From Deltaproteobacteria bacterium (lineage in GTDB: Bacteria > Myxococcota > Myxococcia > SLRQ01), in assembly GCA_029210625.1 (NCBI GenBank), contig JARGFU010000011.1, positions 62,001 through 126,000 of the forward strand: a stretch of 64,000 bases of DNA, read 5' to 3'. The position numbers and the translations under genes are program-made. The notes under the pieces are model-generated. The model was not told the origin of the DNA. It worked only from the letters and a program-made list of their open reading frames with translations, and did no database searches. Below are positions 1 through 10,370 of this stretch, one piece after another (positions within the stretch are counted from its first letter, which is position 1; the number at the start of each line of letters is the position of its first letter).

Positions 1-363
1 GTCCCAGATCCGGGCCGGCGCCACCCGCTGGAGGCTGGCCGCCACCTGGGCGTCCACCGGCTTGAGGATCAGGTAGTCCAGCGAGCCGGTGCGCACGCCC
101 TCGACCACCGCCGCCAGGTTCGGCTCGATGGTCAGCCCCACCAGCCCCTGGAGCATGAGGAAGAAGCCGGTGACCAGGAGCGACTCCTCGAAGCTCCAGC
201 CGGCGACCTCGGCGGCGTGGTCGTAGACGAAGACCAGGGGCAGGACCAGGCCCAGGGTGCCGGCGGCCCCGGTGAAGAAGTCGACGAGGAAGCTCGCCCG
301 GTACTGGGCGGCGTTCATCAGGGCGACCCGCAGGAGGGCGCCGAGGAGGCGCAGGCTACGCAC
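1..363 (-). CDS. ABC-2 type permease, second subunit (3' end outside window)
   Basis: The 121 visible codons encode the N-terminal part of an integral membrane permease. I read the start as GTG at 363, giving MRSLRLLGALLRVALMNAAQ, which overlaps the end of the upstream permease gene by 8 nt. The protein has a short cytoplasmic lead, then hydrophobic segments around residues 25-50 and 62-85, and a conserved-looking stretch (GVRTGSLDYLILKPVDAQ). The same pattern, RTGSLSPMLLRPMHPL, occurs in the upstream permease, so the two are paralogues of the ABC2_membrane_6 kind. Such permeases usually work as a heterodimer with one ATPase, as in the cyanobacterial viologen exporter. The substrate cannot be read from sequence. 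It is the last visible gene of the run starting at 5352. Confidence 0.8.
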   Translation of the reverse strand, partial: MRSLRLLGALLRVALMNAAQYRASFLVDFFTGAAGTLGLVLPLVFVYDHAAEVAGWSFEESLLVTGFFLMLQGLVGLTIEPNLAAVVEGVRTGSLDYLILKPVDAQVAASLQRVAPARIWD

Positions 364-1156
364 CCACGGCCCCGTAGCGGCGGACGCCCCGGCGCCAGAG
401 CACCCGGGCGGTGAGGAGGGCGGCCAGCAGCCAGAGGGCCTGGATGCCGACCACCGACCAGGGGTCCGGCGCGGTCTCCATCCAGACCTCGATGGGGGCG
501 CCGAGGGCGGCGTGGAAGGGCAGCCAGCGGGCCACCGCCTCGACCCCCTCGGGCAGGAGGGGCAGCGGGATGACGTAGCCGCCGATCACCGCCAGGGCGA
601 CGAACCAGAGGTTGAAGAAGCCCAGCGCCTGCTCGAACCAGAAGGCCAGCATCCCGAAGAGGGCTTGCACCACCCAGGCCAGCAGGAAGGCCATCACGAC
701 GCTCACCGTGCCCAGGAGCACGGCCTCGCTGCCCGGCCAGAAGGCGATCTGCGGACGCCACCAGAGCAGGGCACCGACGATGGGGGCCAGCACCACCAGC
801 CGGAAGGGGATGGCGGCGAGGGTCTCGCAGAGGTTCCAGAAGAGGGGGTGCATCGGCCGCAGCAGCATCGGGGAGAGGGAGCCGGTGCGCACGTAGTGGT
901 TGAGCTCCCAGACGATCCAGCAGGAGGTCAGCTGCCGCACCACCAGGGTGACCGTGAAGTAGCGGGCGAACTCGTCCTGGCCGAAGCCCTCCAGGGGACC
1001 GGCGACCGCGGCGGCGTTCCAGAGCGCGAGGGCCACCAGGGGCAAGGTGGCGGTGAGGATCCAGACCACCATCTCGGCCCGGTAGGCCACCATCTCGGCG
1101 AAGCCCACCTTCAGGAGGGAGGGCGTGGCCCGCAGGGTGGAGCCGGCGACGCTCAC
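356..1156 (-). CDS. ABC-2 type transporter permease, first subunit
   Basis: A 266-residue integral membrane protein with about six hydrophobic segments and a basic C-terminus (RVLWRRGVRRYGAVGA). It starts inside the last codons of the ATPase gene (ATGA-type overlap at 1153-1156) and overlaps the next permease by 8 nt, so the three products are almost certainly co-translated. Length and layout fit the ABC2_membrane_6 family, in which two similar permeases pair with one ATPase for export. The sequence MLLRPMHPLFWNLCETLAAIP follows the first membrane segments and resembles the coupling region of the family. The cargo is unknown; drug, lipid or envelope-component export are all possible. Confidence 0.82.
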   Translation of the reverse strand: MSVAGSTLRATPSLLKVGFAEMVAYRAEMVVWILTATLPLVALALWNAAAVAGPLEGFGQDEFARYFTVTLVVRQLTSCWIVWELNHYVRTGSLSPMLLRPMHPLFWNLCETLAAIPFRLVVLAPIVGALLWWRPQIAFWPGSEAVLLGTVSVVMAFLLAWVVQALFGMLAFWFEQALGFFNLWFVALAVIGGYVIPLPLLPEGVEAVARWLPFHAALGAPIEVWMETAPDPWSVVGIQALWLLAALLTARVLWRRGVRRYGAVGA

Positions 1157-2118
1157 GACGCGGGCTCGTCCTCGGAGCGGAAGTAGCGGGCCATCACCTC
1201 GTCCAGGGGGATCTCCTCGACCCCCAGCACGGCCTCGGGGAGGGCCGCGAGCACCTCGCCGATGAGCCCGTTGACCCGATCGGTGGGCACCGAGGCCACC
1301 ATCCGGCCGTGGTCGGCGACGAAGCCGAGCTCGAGGAGCGCCGGGTTCTCACCGCGGACGAGCACCCGCCGCTCGGGGGCGATGCGCTGGGCCAGCGCGT
1401 CGCGCCCGCCGTCGTAGCGCAGGTGGCCGCGATCGATGACCAGCAGGCGCGAGGTCAGGGCGGCGATGTCCTGCATGTAGTGGCTGGTGAGCAGCACCGT
1501 GGCGCCGAAGCGCTCGTTGATGTCGGCGATGAAGCGGCGCACCTCGACCTGCATCTCCACATCGAGGCCGATGGTGGGCTCGTCGAGGAAGAGCACCCGC
1601 GGGCGGTGCAGGAGGGCCGCGGCCAGCTCGCACTTCATCCGCTCGCCCAGGGAGAGGTTGCGGGTGGGCTTCTCCAGCAGCGCCTCGATCCGCAGCATGG
1701 TCACCAGCTCGTCGAGGGTGTTGCGGTACCCGGCGCGAGGGAGATCGTACATCGCCCGGTTCAGCTCGAAGGTCTCCCGGGGAGGCAGATCCCAGAGCAG
1801 CTGCTGCTTCTGCCCCATCACCAGGGTGATCTGCCGCAGGAAGTCGCGCCGCCGCTCCTTCGGCGTGAAGCCCAGCACCGAGACCTCACCCGCGGTGGGG
1901 TGCAGGAGGCCCGAGAGCATCTTCAGGGTGGTGGTCTTCCCGGCGCCGTTGGGCCCCAGGAAGCCCACCCGCTCCCCCTGCTCCACCCGGAAGGAGACCT
2001 CCCGGACGGCGCGCACCTCCCGGTACTCGCGCCCGAAGAGGGAGCGCAGGGAGCCGGCCAGCCCGGGGGCCTTCAGGGGTACCCGGTAGGTCTTCGAGAG
2101 CTGGTGGACCTCGATCAC
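1153..2118 (-). CDS. ABC transporter ATP-binding protein
   Basis: A 321-residue ATPase that should power the two adjacent permeases. Walker A (GPNGAGKTT) is at residues 55-63, the Q-loop (MGQKQQLLWD) near 103, the signature LSLGE at 155-159, Walker B plus catalytic Glu (VLFLDEPTIGLD) at 175-186, and the H-loop His (TSHYMQD) near 213. The insertion between beta-strand 1 and Walker A (residues 11-40) and the roughly 90-residue C-terminal tail are typical of ATPases paired with ABC-2 exporters. The start overlaps the peptidase stop by ATGA (2115-2118), indicating translational coupling. Export rather than import is inferred from the family and from the absence of a binding-protein gene. Confidence 0.93.
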   Translation of the reverse strand: MIEVHQLSKTYRVPLKAPGLAGSLRSLFGREYREVRAVREVSFRVEQGERVGFLGPNGAGKTTTLKMLSGLLHPTAGEVSVLGFTPKERRRDFLRQITLVMGQKQQLLWDLPPRETFELNRAMYDLPRAGYRNTLDELVTMLRIEALLEKPTRNLSLGERMKCELAAALLHRPRVLFLDEPTIGLDVEMQVEVRRFIADINERFGATVLLTSHYMQDIAALTSRLLVIDRGHLRYDGGRDALAQRIAPERRVLVRGENPALLELGFVADHGRMVASVPTDRVNGLIGEVLAALPEAVLGVEEIPLDEVMARYFRSEDEPAS

Positions 2119-3827
2119 GGCGCGGGCTGGAAGCGCCGGGCGAAGGCCTCGGGGCCCAGGGGCTTGCCGGTGGCGCGCTCGGTGAGCGCGTCCCAGCGCC
2201 AGCGGTCACCCGGGGCGAAGACCTTCTCCACGAGGAAGGCGCCCACCCTCGGATCACCGAAGTAGACGGCCTCCTCGGGGGCCTTGCCTTGCAGCCCCGC
2301 GATGCTCTCGTGCACCTGGGCGGCGAAGAGCTCCCCGAGCATGTAGTTCTGGTAGTAGACCGGCACCGTGACCAGGTGGATCTTGCTGGCGTAGTCGGGC
2401 GCGTCGCGGCCCGCGGGCGCCTTCAGCCCCTGGTAGCGCTCGACCAGCCGCCACCAGAGGGCGTTCAGGTCCTGATCCGGATCGCGGTAGAGCTCGCGCT
2501 CGAAGCGCAGCATCACCTGGGCCCAGCGCGAGAAGAGGAGCGAGGAGAAGGCCAGCTGGGCGCGCGCCTCCGGGAGCATCGCCGCGCGCCGCTCCGCGTC
2601 GATGAGCCCCATCCCCTCCGCCCACCAGGGGTTCTGCACCAGGCGGTCGAGCATCATCGCCGAGCCCTCGGTGGCGAGGGGGTGGCTGGTGGTGCGCAGC
2701 AGCCAGGGCAGCGCGTCGTCGATGCCCTCGTCGTAGACCGCGTGGCCCAGCTCGTGGACCATCGTCGAGAGCCACTGGTAGCCGGGCACCACGTTGGCGA
2801 TGACCCGCACGTCCCCCTCGCGGTCGATGTCGATGGCGAAGGCGTGAGGGGTCTTGCCCTCGCGCTCGTAGAGGTCCGAGCGCTCGAGGATCGCCTCGAC
2901 GGGCAGGCCGATGCTCTCGTAGAAGCGGCGGCAGAGGGCCAGGGTGTCCTGCTCCTCGTAGAGGGCCTCGAGGCCGGTCTCGTAGACCTCGGGCGGCGCC
3001 TGGAAGAAGGGGTTCTGGTAGTGCCAGGGCTTCAGCTCGGCCGCCGGCACCCCCAGCCGCTTCGAGAGGCGGGCGTCGACCTCGGCCTTGGCGGCCAGGA
3101 AGGGCTCGCGGGTGAGCTCGTCGAGGCGATCGAAGAGGGCGAGCAGCGCCTCCTCGTCCAGCTCCTGGGCCTCCAGGCGCAGGGCGTAGTAGTCGCGGAA
3201 GCCCAGGGACCTCGCCACCTCGTTGCGCAGCCCGACCAGCTCGCGCAGCTTCGGCGCGACCAGCGGCCCGATGCCCTTCTGGGCCTCCCAGGCGCGCTGC
3301 AGCTCGGCGGAGTCGGTGGAGGTCCGCAGCACCTCCTCGATCTCGTTCTGGCTGACGGGCTTCCCCCCCAGCTCACCGCGGTAGGCGTTGAAGGCCTTCT
3401 CGACCTCGGTGCCCAGCGCGTTGAGGCGCTCGAGCAGCGCCGGATCCACCTGCTTGGGCAGGGCGCTCAGGTAGAGGCTCTCGACCTGCCGCGCGAGGAG
3501 GGGGTCGGCGATCACCCCCGGCGCCCGCGCCGCCCGCAGGCGCTCGAAGCGCCCGCGCTCGGAGAGGAAGCGGTCGAGGGCGTTGCTCGCCTCCTCGACC
3601 TTCGCCCAGGCCTCGTCGCCGCCCTTCACCGAGGCCTCGAACCAGGCCCGGCCCTCGCTCACCGAGAGGGGCCGGTAGGCCTCGACCTCGGCCGCGATCC
3701 AGGTGGCCACCTCGCCCTCGCTCATGGTCGCCTCCGCGCCAGGGCTCGCATCGTCGTCCGGAGCCTTCGGGGCCGCGGCGCAGGCCACGACCCCGAGCAG
3801 CAGTACACTCGGGAGGTGGACGCGCAT
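2115..3827 (-). CDS. Lipoprotein zinc metallopeptidase, M2/M3-like gluzincin
   Basis: A 570-residue predicted lipoprotein. The N-terminus MRVHLPSVLLLGVVAC carries a lipobox (VVAC), and Ala follows the Cys, so outer-membrane sorting is likely. The zinc site HELGH lies at about residues 354-358 and a probable third ligand sits in TEGSAM about 25 residues later. That spacing is close to the peptidyl-dipeptidase A (M2) layout and also resembles M3 oligopeptidases. A long helical N-terminal half and the YYQNYMLGELFAAQV stretch near the C-terminus fit the M2 fold. It probably trims peptides at the envelope. The gene starts 1 bp after the acyltransferase-hydrolase stop and overlaps the ABC ATPase by 4 nt. 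The exact family (M2 or M3) is not settled. Confidence 0.82.
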   Translation of the reverse strand: MRVHLPSVLLLGVVACAAAPKAPDDDASPGAEATMSEGEVATWIAAEVEAYRPLSVSEGRAWFEASVKGGDEAWAKVEEASNALDRFLSERGRFERLRAARAPGVIADPLLARQVESLYLSALPKQVDPALLERLNALGTEVEKAFNAYRGELGGKPVSQNEIEEVLRTSTDSAELQRAWEAQKGIGPLVAPKLRELVGLRNEVARSLGFRDYYALRLEAQELDEEALLALFDRLDELTREPFLAAKAEVDARLSKRLGVPAAELKPWHYQNPFFQAPPEVYETGLEALYEEQDTLALCRRFYESIGLPVEAILERSDLYEREGKTPHAFAIDIDREGDVRVIANVVPGYQWLSTMVHELGHAVYDEGIDDALPWLLRTTSHPLATEGSAMMLDRLVQNPWWAEGMGLIDAERRAAMLPEARAQLAFSSLLFSRWAQVMLRFERELYRDPDQDLNALWWRLVERYQGLKAPAGRDAPDYASKIHLVTVPVYYQNYMLGELFAAQVHESIAGLQGKAPEEAVYFGDPRVGAFLVEKVFAPGDRWRWDALTERATGKPLGPEAFARRFQPAP

Positions 3828-3828
3828 G

Positions 3829-5352
3829 CTAGGCCCGGAACTTCGCGATGTACTCCATGGTCTTCGCGAAGAGCTTCTCCTTCTCGAGGTCCTGGCCCAT
3901 CTCGTGACCCGAGCGCTCGAACCAGTGGATCTCGCGGTGCTCGGAGGAGACGTCGCGGTAGATGAGGTTCGCGGCCACCGGATCGATGATGGTGTCCTTC
4001 TTGGAGTGCATCACGCAGATGGGCACCGTGACCTGGGGCAGGCGCTTCTCGGTCTCGCGGGCGAAGTTCAGCAGGTGCCCGACGGCGACGGTCATCGTCC
4101 GGGGGTAGTTCTCGGAGGTCCGGGCCAGCTCGGGATCGGCGAAGGCGTTCGGCGTGGGCCAGGTCGGGATGAAGGGCGAGAGCATCGGCGCCACCGACGC
4201 CAGCGGGTCCTTGTAGCGCATGGCCGCGGCCCAGGTGACGATGCCGGCGATCTTGTCCGGGTGACGGATGCCCAGGTTCAGGGCGACGAGGCCACCCATG
4301 GAGAGGCCAACCACCAGCACCCTGTCGACCTCCGCGGAGAGCTCGAGGAGCGCCCTCTCGGCGTCGTCGTACCAGTCGGCGGCCGTCACCGTCTCGAGGT
4401 CGGTGTAGTGGGTGCCGTGCCCCCGCAGCACCGGCATCCGGTAGGGCAGGCCCGCGGCCTCGAGGTGCGGCACCAGCCCGTCGACGGTGCGCACGCTGGA
4501 GGTGAAGCCGTGCAGGAGCAGCACGCCGAGCTTCTCGTACTTCGGCAGGGGCGGGACCGGCACGGTCTGCGGCACGTAGTTGCGCTCGTGGTCGATGAGG
4601 CCCGAGATGGCGAGCATCAGCTCCCGGGTCAGGCTCCGCAGCTCCTCGCGGCCGAGCTCCTTGCCCCGGTGCTCCTCGAAGGTGAGGGGCTCGCCGTAGC
4701 GCACCGTCACCGGCACCGGCTTGGGGGCCTCGAGGAGCTCGAGGCGGGGGTAGACCTCGGGCGGGAAGGAGGCGCCGGTGCCCGAGATGCCCACCGGCAC
4801 GATGGGCACGCCGGCGGCCAGGGCGAGGCGGACGGCGCCGGTGTGACCGCGCAGCAGGCCGGTCTCGGGCTGCACCTCGTGGCGCATCACGTCCTCCTCG
4901 CCGGGGATGGTCCCCTCGGGGAAGATCACCAGGGACTTGCCGTCCTTCAGCCACTCGATCGCCTGGGCCATCCCCTCGGCGTCGCCGCCGCGCCGGATGA
5001 AGGGCGAGTCGGAGAGGGCGATGAGGTGGCGCAGGATGGGCCAGTGCTCGAACTCGCTCTTGGCCAGGAAGCGCAGGCGCCGGGGCGCGGTGGCGCCGAG
5101 GACCTGCACGTCGTTCCAGCTCTGGTGGTTGGCGGCGAAGATCACCCCGCCGGTCGCCGGGACGTTCTCGAGCCCCTCGGCCTCGAGGTCGTTCTGCTTC
5201 TCGTACATCCCCTTGAGGACCTTCTGGGCGAGGCCGTAGAAGGACTCGGAGACGTCGTCGAGCTTGCCGGTCGCCTTCACGGCGCCCACGGCGGCGCCCA
5301 CGGCGAGATCCAGCGGCTTCATGGCGGCAAAGGCGAGCTTTTCGCGATCCAT
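3829..5352 (-). CDS. PlsC-like acyltransferase fused to alpha/beta hydrolase
   Basis: A 507-residue two-domain protein. Residues about 60-260 are a glycerolipid acyltransferase of the PlsC type, with the HxxxxD catalytic motif (NHQSWND, near 74) and the substrate motif FPEGTIPG (near 144). Residues about 280-507 are a lipase/carboxylesterase-like alpha/beta hydrolase, with LLLHGFTSS as oxyanion region, nucleophile elbow GLSMGG (near 347), acid in HSKKDTIID (near 448) and His in GHEMGQD (near 483). All three catalytic residues appear intact. One polypeptide could therefore add and remove acyl groups, for example in lysophospholipid or monoacylglycerol remodelling at the inner face of the membrane. 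No signal peptide is visible. It heads a tight run with the peptidase and ABC exporter. Confidence 0.87.
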   Translation of the reverse strand: MDREKLAFAAMKPLDLAVGAAVGAVKATGKLDDVSESFYGLAQKVLKGMYEKQNDLEAEGLENVPATGGVIFAANHQSWNDVQVLGATAPRRLRFLAKSEFEHWPILRHLIALSDSPFIRRGGDAEGMAQAIEWLKDGKSLVIFPEGTIPGEEDVMRHEVQPETGLLRGHTGAVRLALAAGVPIVPVGISGTGASFPPEVYPRLELLEAPKPVPVTVRYGEPLTFEEHRGKELGREELRSLTRELMLAISGLIDHERNYVPQTVPVPPLPKYEKLGVLLLHGFTSSVRTVDGLVPHLEAAGLPYRMPVLRGHGTHYTDLETVTAADWYDDAERALLELSAEVDRVLVVGLSMGGLVALNLGIRHPDKIAGIVTWAAAMRYKDPLASVAPMLSPFIPTWPTPNAFADPELARTSENYPRTMTVAVGHLLNFARETEKRLPQVTVPICVMHSKKDTIIDPVAANLIYRDVSSEHREIHWFERSGHEMGQDLEKEKLFAKTMEYIAKFRA

Positions 5353-5441
5353 CGGGTGCTCCTGTTCAGGGTGTAGCGCAGCGCGTCATCGTGCAGCACT
5401 CCCCCGACCCTGTCCAGAGCCCCGGAAACCGGGGACACCCC

Positions 5442-6886
<1,445 letters not shown>

Positions 6887-6890
<4 letters not shown>

Positions 6891-8347
6891 GCCGCGGCGA
6901 CCCGCGCGTTGAACTCCTCGATGAGGTGGTCGACGGCGTCGGCCTGGTTCTGGACATCGGTCCAGTAGGAGTCGTCGAACCACTGGGCGTTGAGCTCGGA
7001 GAGCTCCCGCTCCTGCTGCTCGATCCAGGTGAAGTACTTGAGGTTGTGCACCCGCTTGCGCTCGCGGTAGCCGAGCTCCAGCAGGTTGTCGATGCCCTGG
7101 CCGAGCACCCAGCGGGCGTGGTCGGCGGCGGCGTGGACCGGCAGGTACTCGCCCTTCTCCTCCCGCATCTCCTCGAGGCGGCTACCGTAGAGCTCCATCG
7201 AGTCGGTGAGGATGGTCAGCACGACGTCGTGCTCGGTGAGCTCGTAGTAGTGCGCCATCTTCACGGCCGAGAGGACGTTGGCGATCCCCGAGAAGCCCAT
7301 CAGGTCGAGGCGGTCGAGGGTCTCCTGCGGGACCCCGGCGGCCTTCAGGTGCTCGCGCCCGGCCGGCTCGTTGAAGAGGCGGGCCGCGTTGACCACCGCC
7401 TCGTCGTCCATGGCGACGACCATGTCGGTGTTCTTCACGTTGTGGATCCAGGGCACGTGCTTGTCGCCGATGCCCTCGATGCGGTGGGCGCCGAAGCCGT
7501 TGAGGAGCAGGGTCGGGCACTGCAGGGCCTCGGAGGCGGCGATCTTCGAGGCCGGGAAGACCTGCTTGAGGTAGTCGCCGGCGGCGATGGTGCCGCCCGA
7601 GCCGGTGCTGGAGACCATGCCGAAGTAGCGATCCCGCGGCCCGCTGGCGGCGCGGATGGCCTCCTCCATGGCGGCGCCGGTGATGGTGTAGTGCCAGAGG
7701 TAGTTCCCCAGCTCCTCGAACTGGTTGAAGATCATCAGGTCCTGGCCGGAGCGCTTCAGCTCCCAGCACTTGTCGAAGATCTCCTTCACGTTCGACTCGG
7801 AGCCCGGGGTCTTGATCACCTCACCGGCGATCTTCTCCAGCCACTCGAAGCGCTCGCGGCTCATCTCCTCGGGGAGGATGGCGATGGACTCGGTGGCCAG
7901 CAGGGCCGAGTCGTAGGCGCCGCCGCGGCAGTAGTTGCCGGTCGAGGGCCAGACGGCCTTCTGGCGGGCGGGGTCGAACTGACCGGTGACGAGGCGGGGC
8001 GCCAGGCAGCCGAAGGCCGCGCCGACCTTGTGGGCGCCGGTGGGGAACCAGCGACCGACCATGGCCAGCACCCGCGCCGGGGTGCCGGTGAGCGCCGAGG
8101 GGAGCTCGAGCACGTTCACCGGGCCGAAGGCGCCGCCCGAGGCCTGGGGCGCGTTGTGCCAGGTGATGCGGAAGAGGTTGAGGGGATCCACGTCCCAGAG
8201 GCCCACGCTGCCGAGCTTCTCGACCACCTCGGCGGGGATCTTCGAGGGATCCTTCATCTGGGCCAGGGTGGGGATGACGATGGAGCGCTCCTTCGCCCGG
8301 GCGACGGCGGAGGCGAGACCCTCGGACTCGATGTGCAGGTCGATCAT
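6887..8347 (-). CDS. PLP-dependent fold-type-II enzyme, cysteine-synthase-like
   Basis: A 486-residue protein from ATG 8347 (MIDLHIESEG). The frame runs open far upstream, but that part is antisense to the CoA-transferase gene. The putative PLP lysine is K107 in GAHKVGAAFG; STGNYCRGGAYDSALLA resembles the substrate-binding loop and STGSGGTIAAGDY the phosphate loop of cysteine synthase relatives. It is longer than cysteine synthase (about 310 residues), with an extended C-terminal helical region. An AAGAGG-like ribosome site lies just ahead of the ATG. It probably shares a divergent control region (8348-8434) with the CoA-transferase gene. Specific reaction unknown; general databases tend to label such proteins only as PLP-dependent beta subunits. 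Confidence 0.82.
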
Positions 8348-8434
8348 GGCCTCTTCGTCGAGCCTTTTCCGATGGGTGTCAAGCGGGGGGCGAGCGGCTA
8401 GAGTGGGTCCCAGCTGGGTGTCGGAAAGGACAAC

Positions 8435-10336
8435 ATGATGACCATCCTGGGGCAGAACCAGCTCTACCTTCAGCGGCGCTCGGATCTCGAGAGCGCCATC
8501 CGGTGCATCCCCCGGGGGAGGCGGATCCTCATCGGCTCCGGGGCGGGTGTCCCCACCCGGCTCGTCGAGGGCCTCACCCGCTACGGCGACCACCTGGCGG
8601 ACAACGAGATCGTCCACCTCCTCACCCTGGGGCCGGCGCCCTACGCCGAGAAGGGCATGGAGGATCGCTTCCGCCACACCGCCTTCTTCATCGGCCCCAA
8701 CGTCCGCAGCGCGGTGACCGAGGGCCGCGCCGACTTCCTGCCGGTCTTCCTCTCCGAGATCCCGCGCCTGATCCGCTCGCGGCGGATGCGGATCGACGTG
8801 GCCCTGATCCGGGTCTCGCCCCCCGACGCCCGCGGCTACGTGAGCCTGGGGGTGGCCGTCGACATCGTCCGGGCGGGGGTCGCCGCCGCCGACCTGGTCA
8901 TCGCCGAGGTGAACCCCCGGATGCCCCGGACCCTGGGCGACTCCTTCCTCCACCTCTCGGAGATCCACCGGCTGGTCGAGGTGGACGAGCCCCTGCCCAC
9001 CCTGGAGAAGACCCCGGAGGATCCGGTCTACGACGAGATCGGGCGGAACATCTCCCGGCTGATCCCGGACGGCGCGACCATCCAGACCGGCATCGGCCGC
9101 ATCCCGGACGCGGTGGCGCGCTCGCTCACCGACAAGCACGACCTGGGCGTCCATACCGAGATGCTGCCCGACGCCGTGATGACCCTCGCGGACGCGGGCG
9201 TGATCACCGGCAAGAAGAAGTCGGTGCTGCCCGGCAAGATCGTCACCTCCTTCGTGATGGGCAGCCAGGCGCTCTACGACTGGGCGCACGACAACCCGGC
9301 GGTGGAGATGCGGCCGAGCGACTTCACCAACGATCCCTTCATGATCGCCCGCCACGACGACTTCATCGCGATCAACGCCGCCCTGGCCGTGGACCTCACC
9401 GGGCAGGTCGCCGCCGACACCCTCATGGGCCGCTTCTTCAGCGGCATCGGGGGCCAGGTCGACTTCATCCGGGGCGCGTCGCGGTCGCACCGCGGCAAGG
9501 CCATCATCGGGATGCCCTCCACCGCGAAGGGCGGGACCCTGAGCCGCATCCAGCCGGTCCTCGAGGAGGGCGCGGGCATCGTCACCAGCCGGGGCGACGT
9601 GCACTACGTGGTGACCGAGTACGGGATCGCCGACCTCTGGGGGAAGAACATCCGCCAGCGGGCCCTGGCCCTGATCGAGATCGCCCACCCCGACTTCCGG
9701 CAGGAGCTCCTGGCCGCGGCGAAGCACCGCCGCTACGTCTTCGCCGACCAGCGCATGAGCCGCGAGGCCTACCCCTCGGACGAAGTGGGCATCGAGGTCC
9801 TCGGCGACGGCTCCCGGGTCGAGATGCGGCCCACCCGCGCCACCGACGAGGACGCGCTGCAGGACCTGCTCTACTCCCTCACCGAGAAGGATCAGCTCCG
9901 CCGCCTGCGCGAGCCGGACGCCAGCCACCCCCACGAGCGCCTCCAGCGGGTGGTCATCCAGGACAGCGAGCGGCGCTTCGGCCTGGTCGTCACCGCCGCC
10001 GGCGACACCACCGGCGAGCTGGTGGGCTGGGCTCGCTACGAGATCGACCCGGCCACCGAGCTGGCCGAGGTGAGCTTCGTGGTCCGGGGCACCTGGCGCC
10101 ACAAGGGGATGGGCGCGCTCCTCCTCAAGCGCCTCACCCAGGCGGCGAGGGAGCGCGGCGTGCGGGGCTTCCAGGCCCGGGTGAGGGGCAACCACTACGC
10201 CATGCTCAGCATCTTCCAGGACAGCGGCCTGGCCCTGGAGAGCCAGGTCGATGGGGAGATCCACCATGTCGTGATGCGCTTCCCCGAGTCGGGAGAGATA
10301 TCCGATCGCGCCCGCAAACCGGCCGAGGCGATCTGA
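8435..10336 (+). CDS. Acetyl-CoA hydrolase/CoA-transferase fused to GNAT domain
   Basis: A 633-residue fusion. Residues about 15-440 match the acetyl-CoA hydrolase/4-hydroxybutyrate CoA-transferase family; the catalytic Glu is E242 in VHTEMLPD, and GIGGQVDFIRGA plus VVTEYGIADLWGK are family hallmarks. Residues about 455-620 form a GNAT acetyltransferase domain: EMRPTRATDEDALQDL opens it, EVSFVVRGTWRHKGMGALL contains the acetyl-CoA pyrophosphate loop. Start choice is ATG 8435 or 8438 (ATGATG); GGAAAGGA at 8423-8430 serves either. It may move CoA between short acids and use acetyl-CoA to acetylate a partner, or the GNAT part may be regulatory. This architecture recurs in deltaproteobacteria-like genomes as far as I know. 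Confidence 0.9.
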   Translation: MMTILGQNQLYLQRRSDLESAIRCIPRGRRILIGSGAGVPTRLVEGLTRYGDHLADNEIVHLLTLGPAPYAEKGMEDRFRHTAFFIGPNVRSAVTEGRADFLPVFLSEIPRLIRSRRMRIDVALIRVSPPDARGYVSLGVAVDIVRAGVAAADLVIAEVNPRMPRTLGDSFLHLSEIHRLVEVDEPLPTLEKTPEDPVYDEIGRNISRLIPDGATIQTGIGRIPDAVARSLTDKHDLGVHTEMLPDAVMTLADAGVITGKKKSVLPGKIVTSFVMGSQALYDWAHDNPAVEMRPSDFTNDPFMIARHDDFIAINAALAVDLTGQVAADTLMGRFFSGIGGQVDFIRGASRSHRGKAIIGMPSTAKGGTLSRIQPVLEEGAGIVTSRGDVHYVVTEYGIADLWGKNIRQRALALIEIAHPDFRQELLAAAKHRRYVFADQRMSREAYPSDEVGIEVLGDGSRVEMRPTRATDEDALQDLLYSLTEKDQLRRLREPDASHPHERLQRVVIQDSERRFGLVVTAAGDTTGELVGWARYEIDPATELAEVSFVVRGTWRHKGMGALLLKRLTQAARERGVRGFQARVRGNHYAMLSIFQDSGLALESQVDGEIHHVVMRFPESGEISDRARKPAEAI

Positions 10337-10342
10337 TAGACT
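10337..10342 (+). promoter_or_regulatory. Candidate -10 element (TAGACT)
   Basis: TAGACT follows directly after the CoA-transferase stop codon, 28 bp ahead of the ATG at 10371, with a GGGGGAAG ribosome site between them. The same hexamer recurs ahead of two other genes in this window. No good -35 box is visible, so this is tentative. Confidence 0.35.
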
Positions 10343-10370
10343 CTCCCCGACGGTCCGGGGGAAGTGAGCC

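Noticed and set aside
5420-5434. Terminator after the threonine-synthase-like gene (CCCCGG-AAA-CCGGGG)
   Set aside because: The stem is only six base pairs and there is no T-run, so I did not list it as a feature. It may still slow transcription before the acyltransferase gene.
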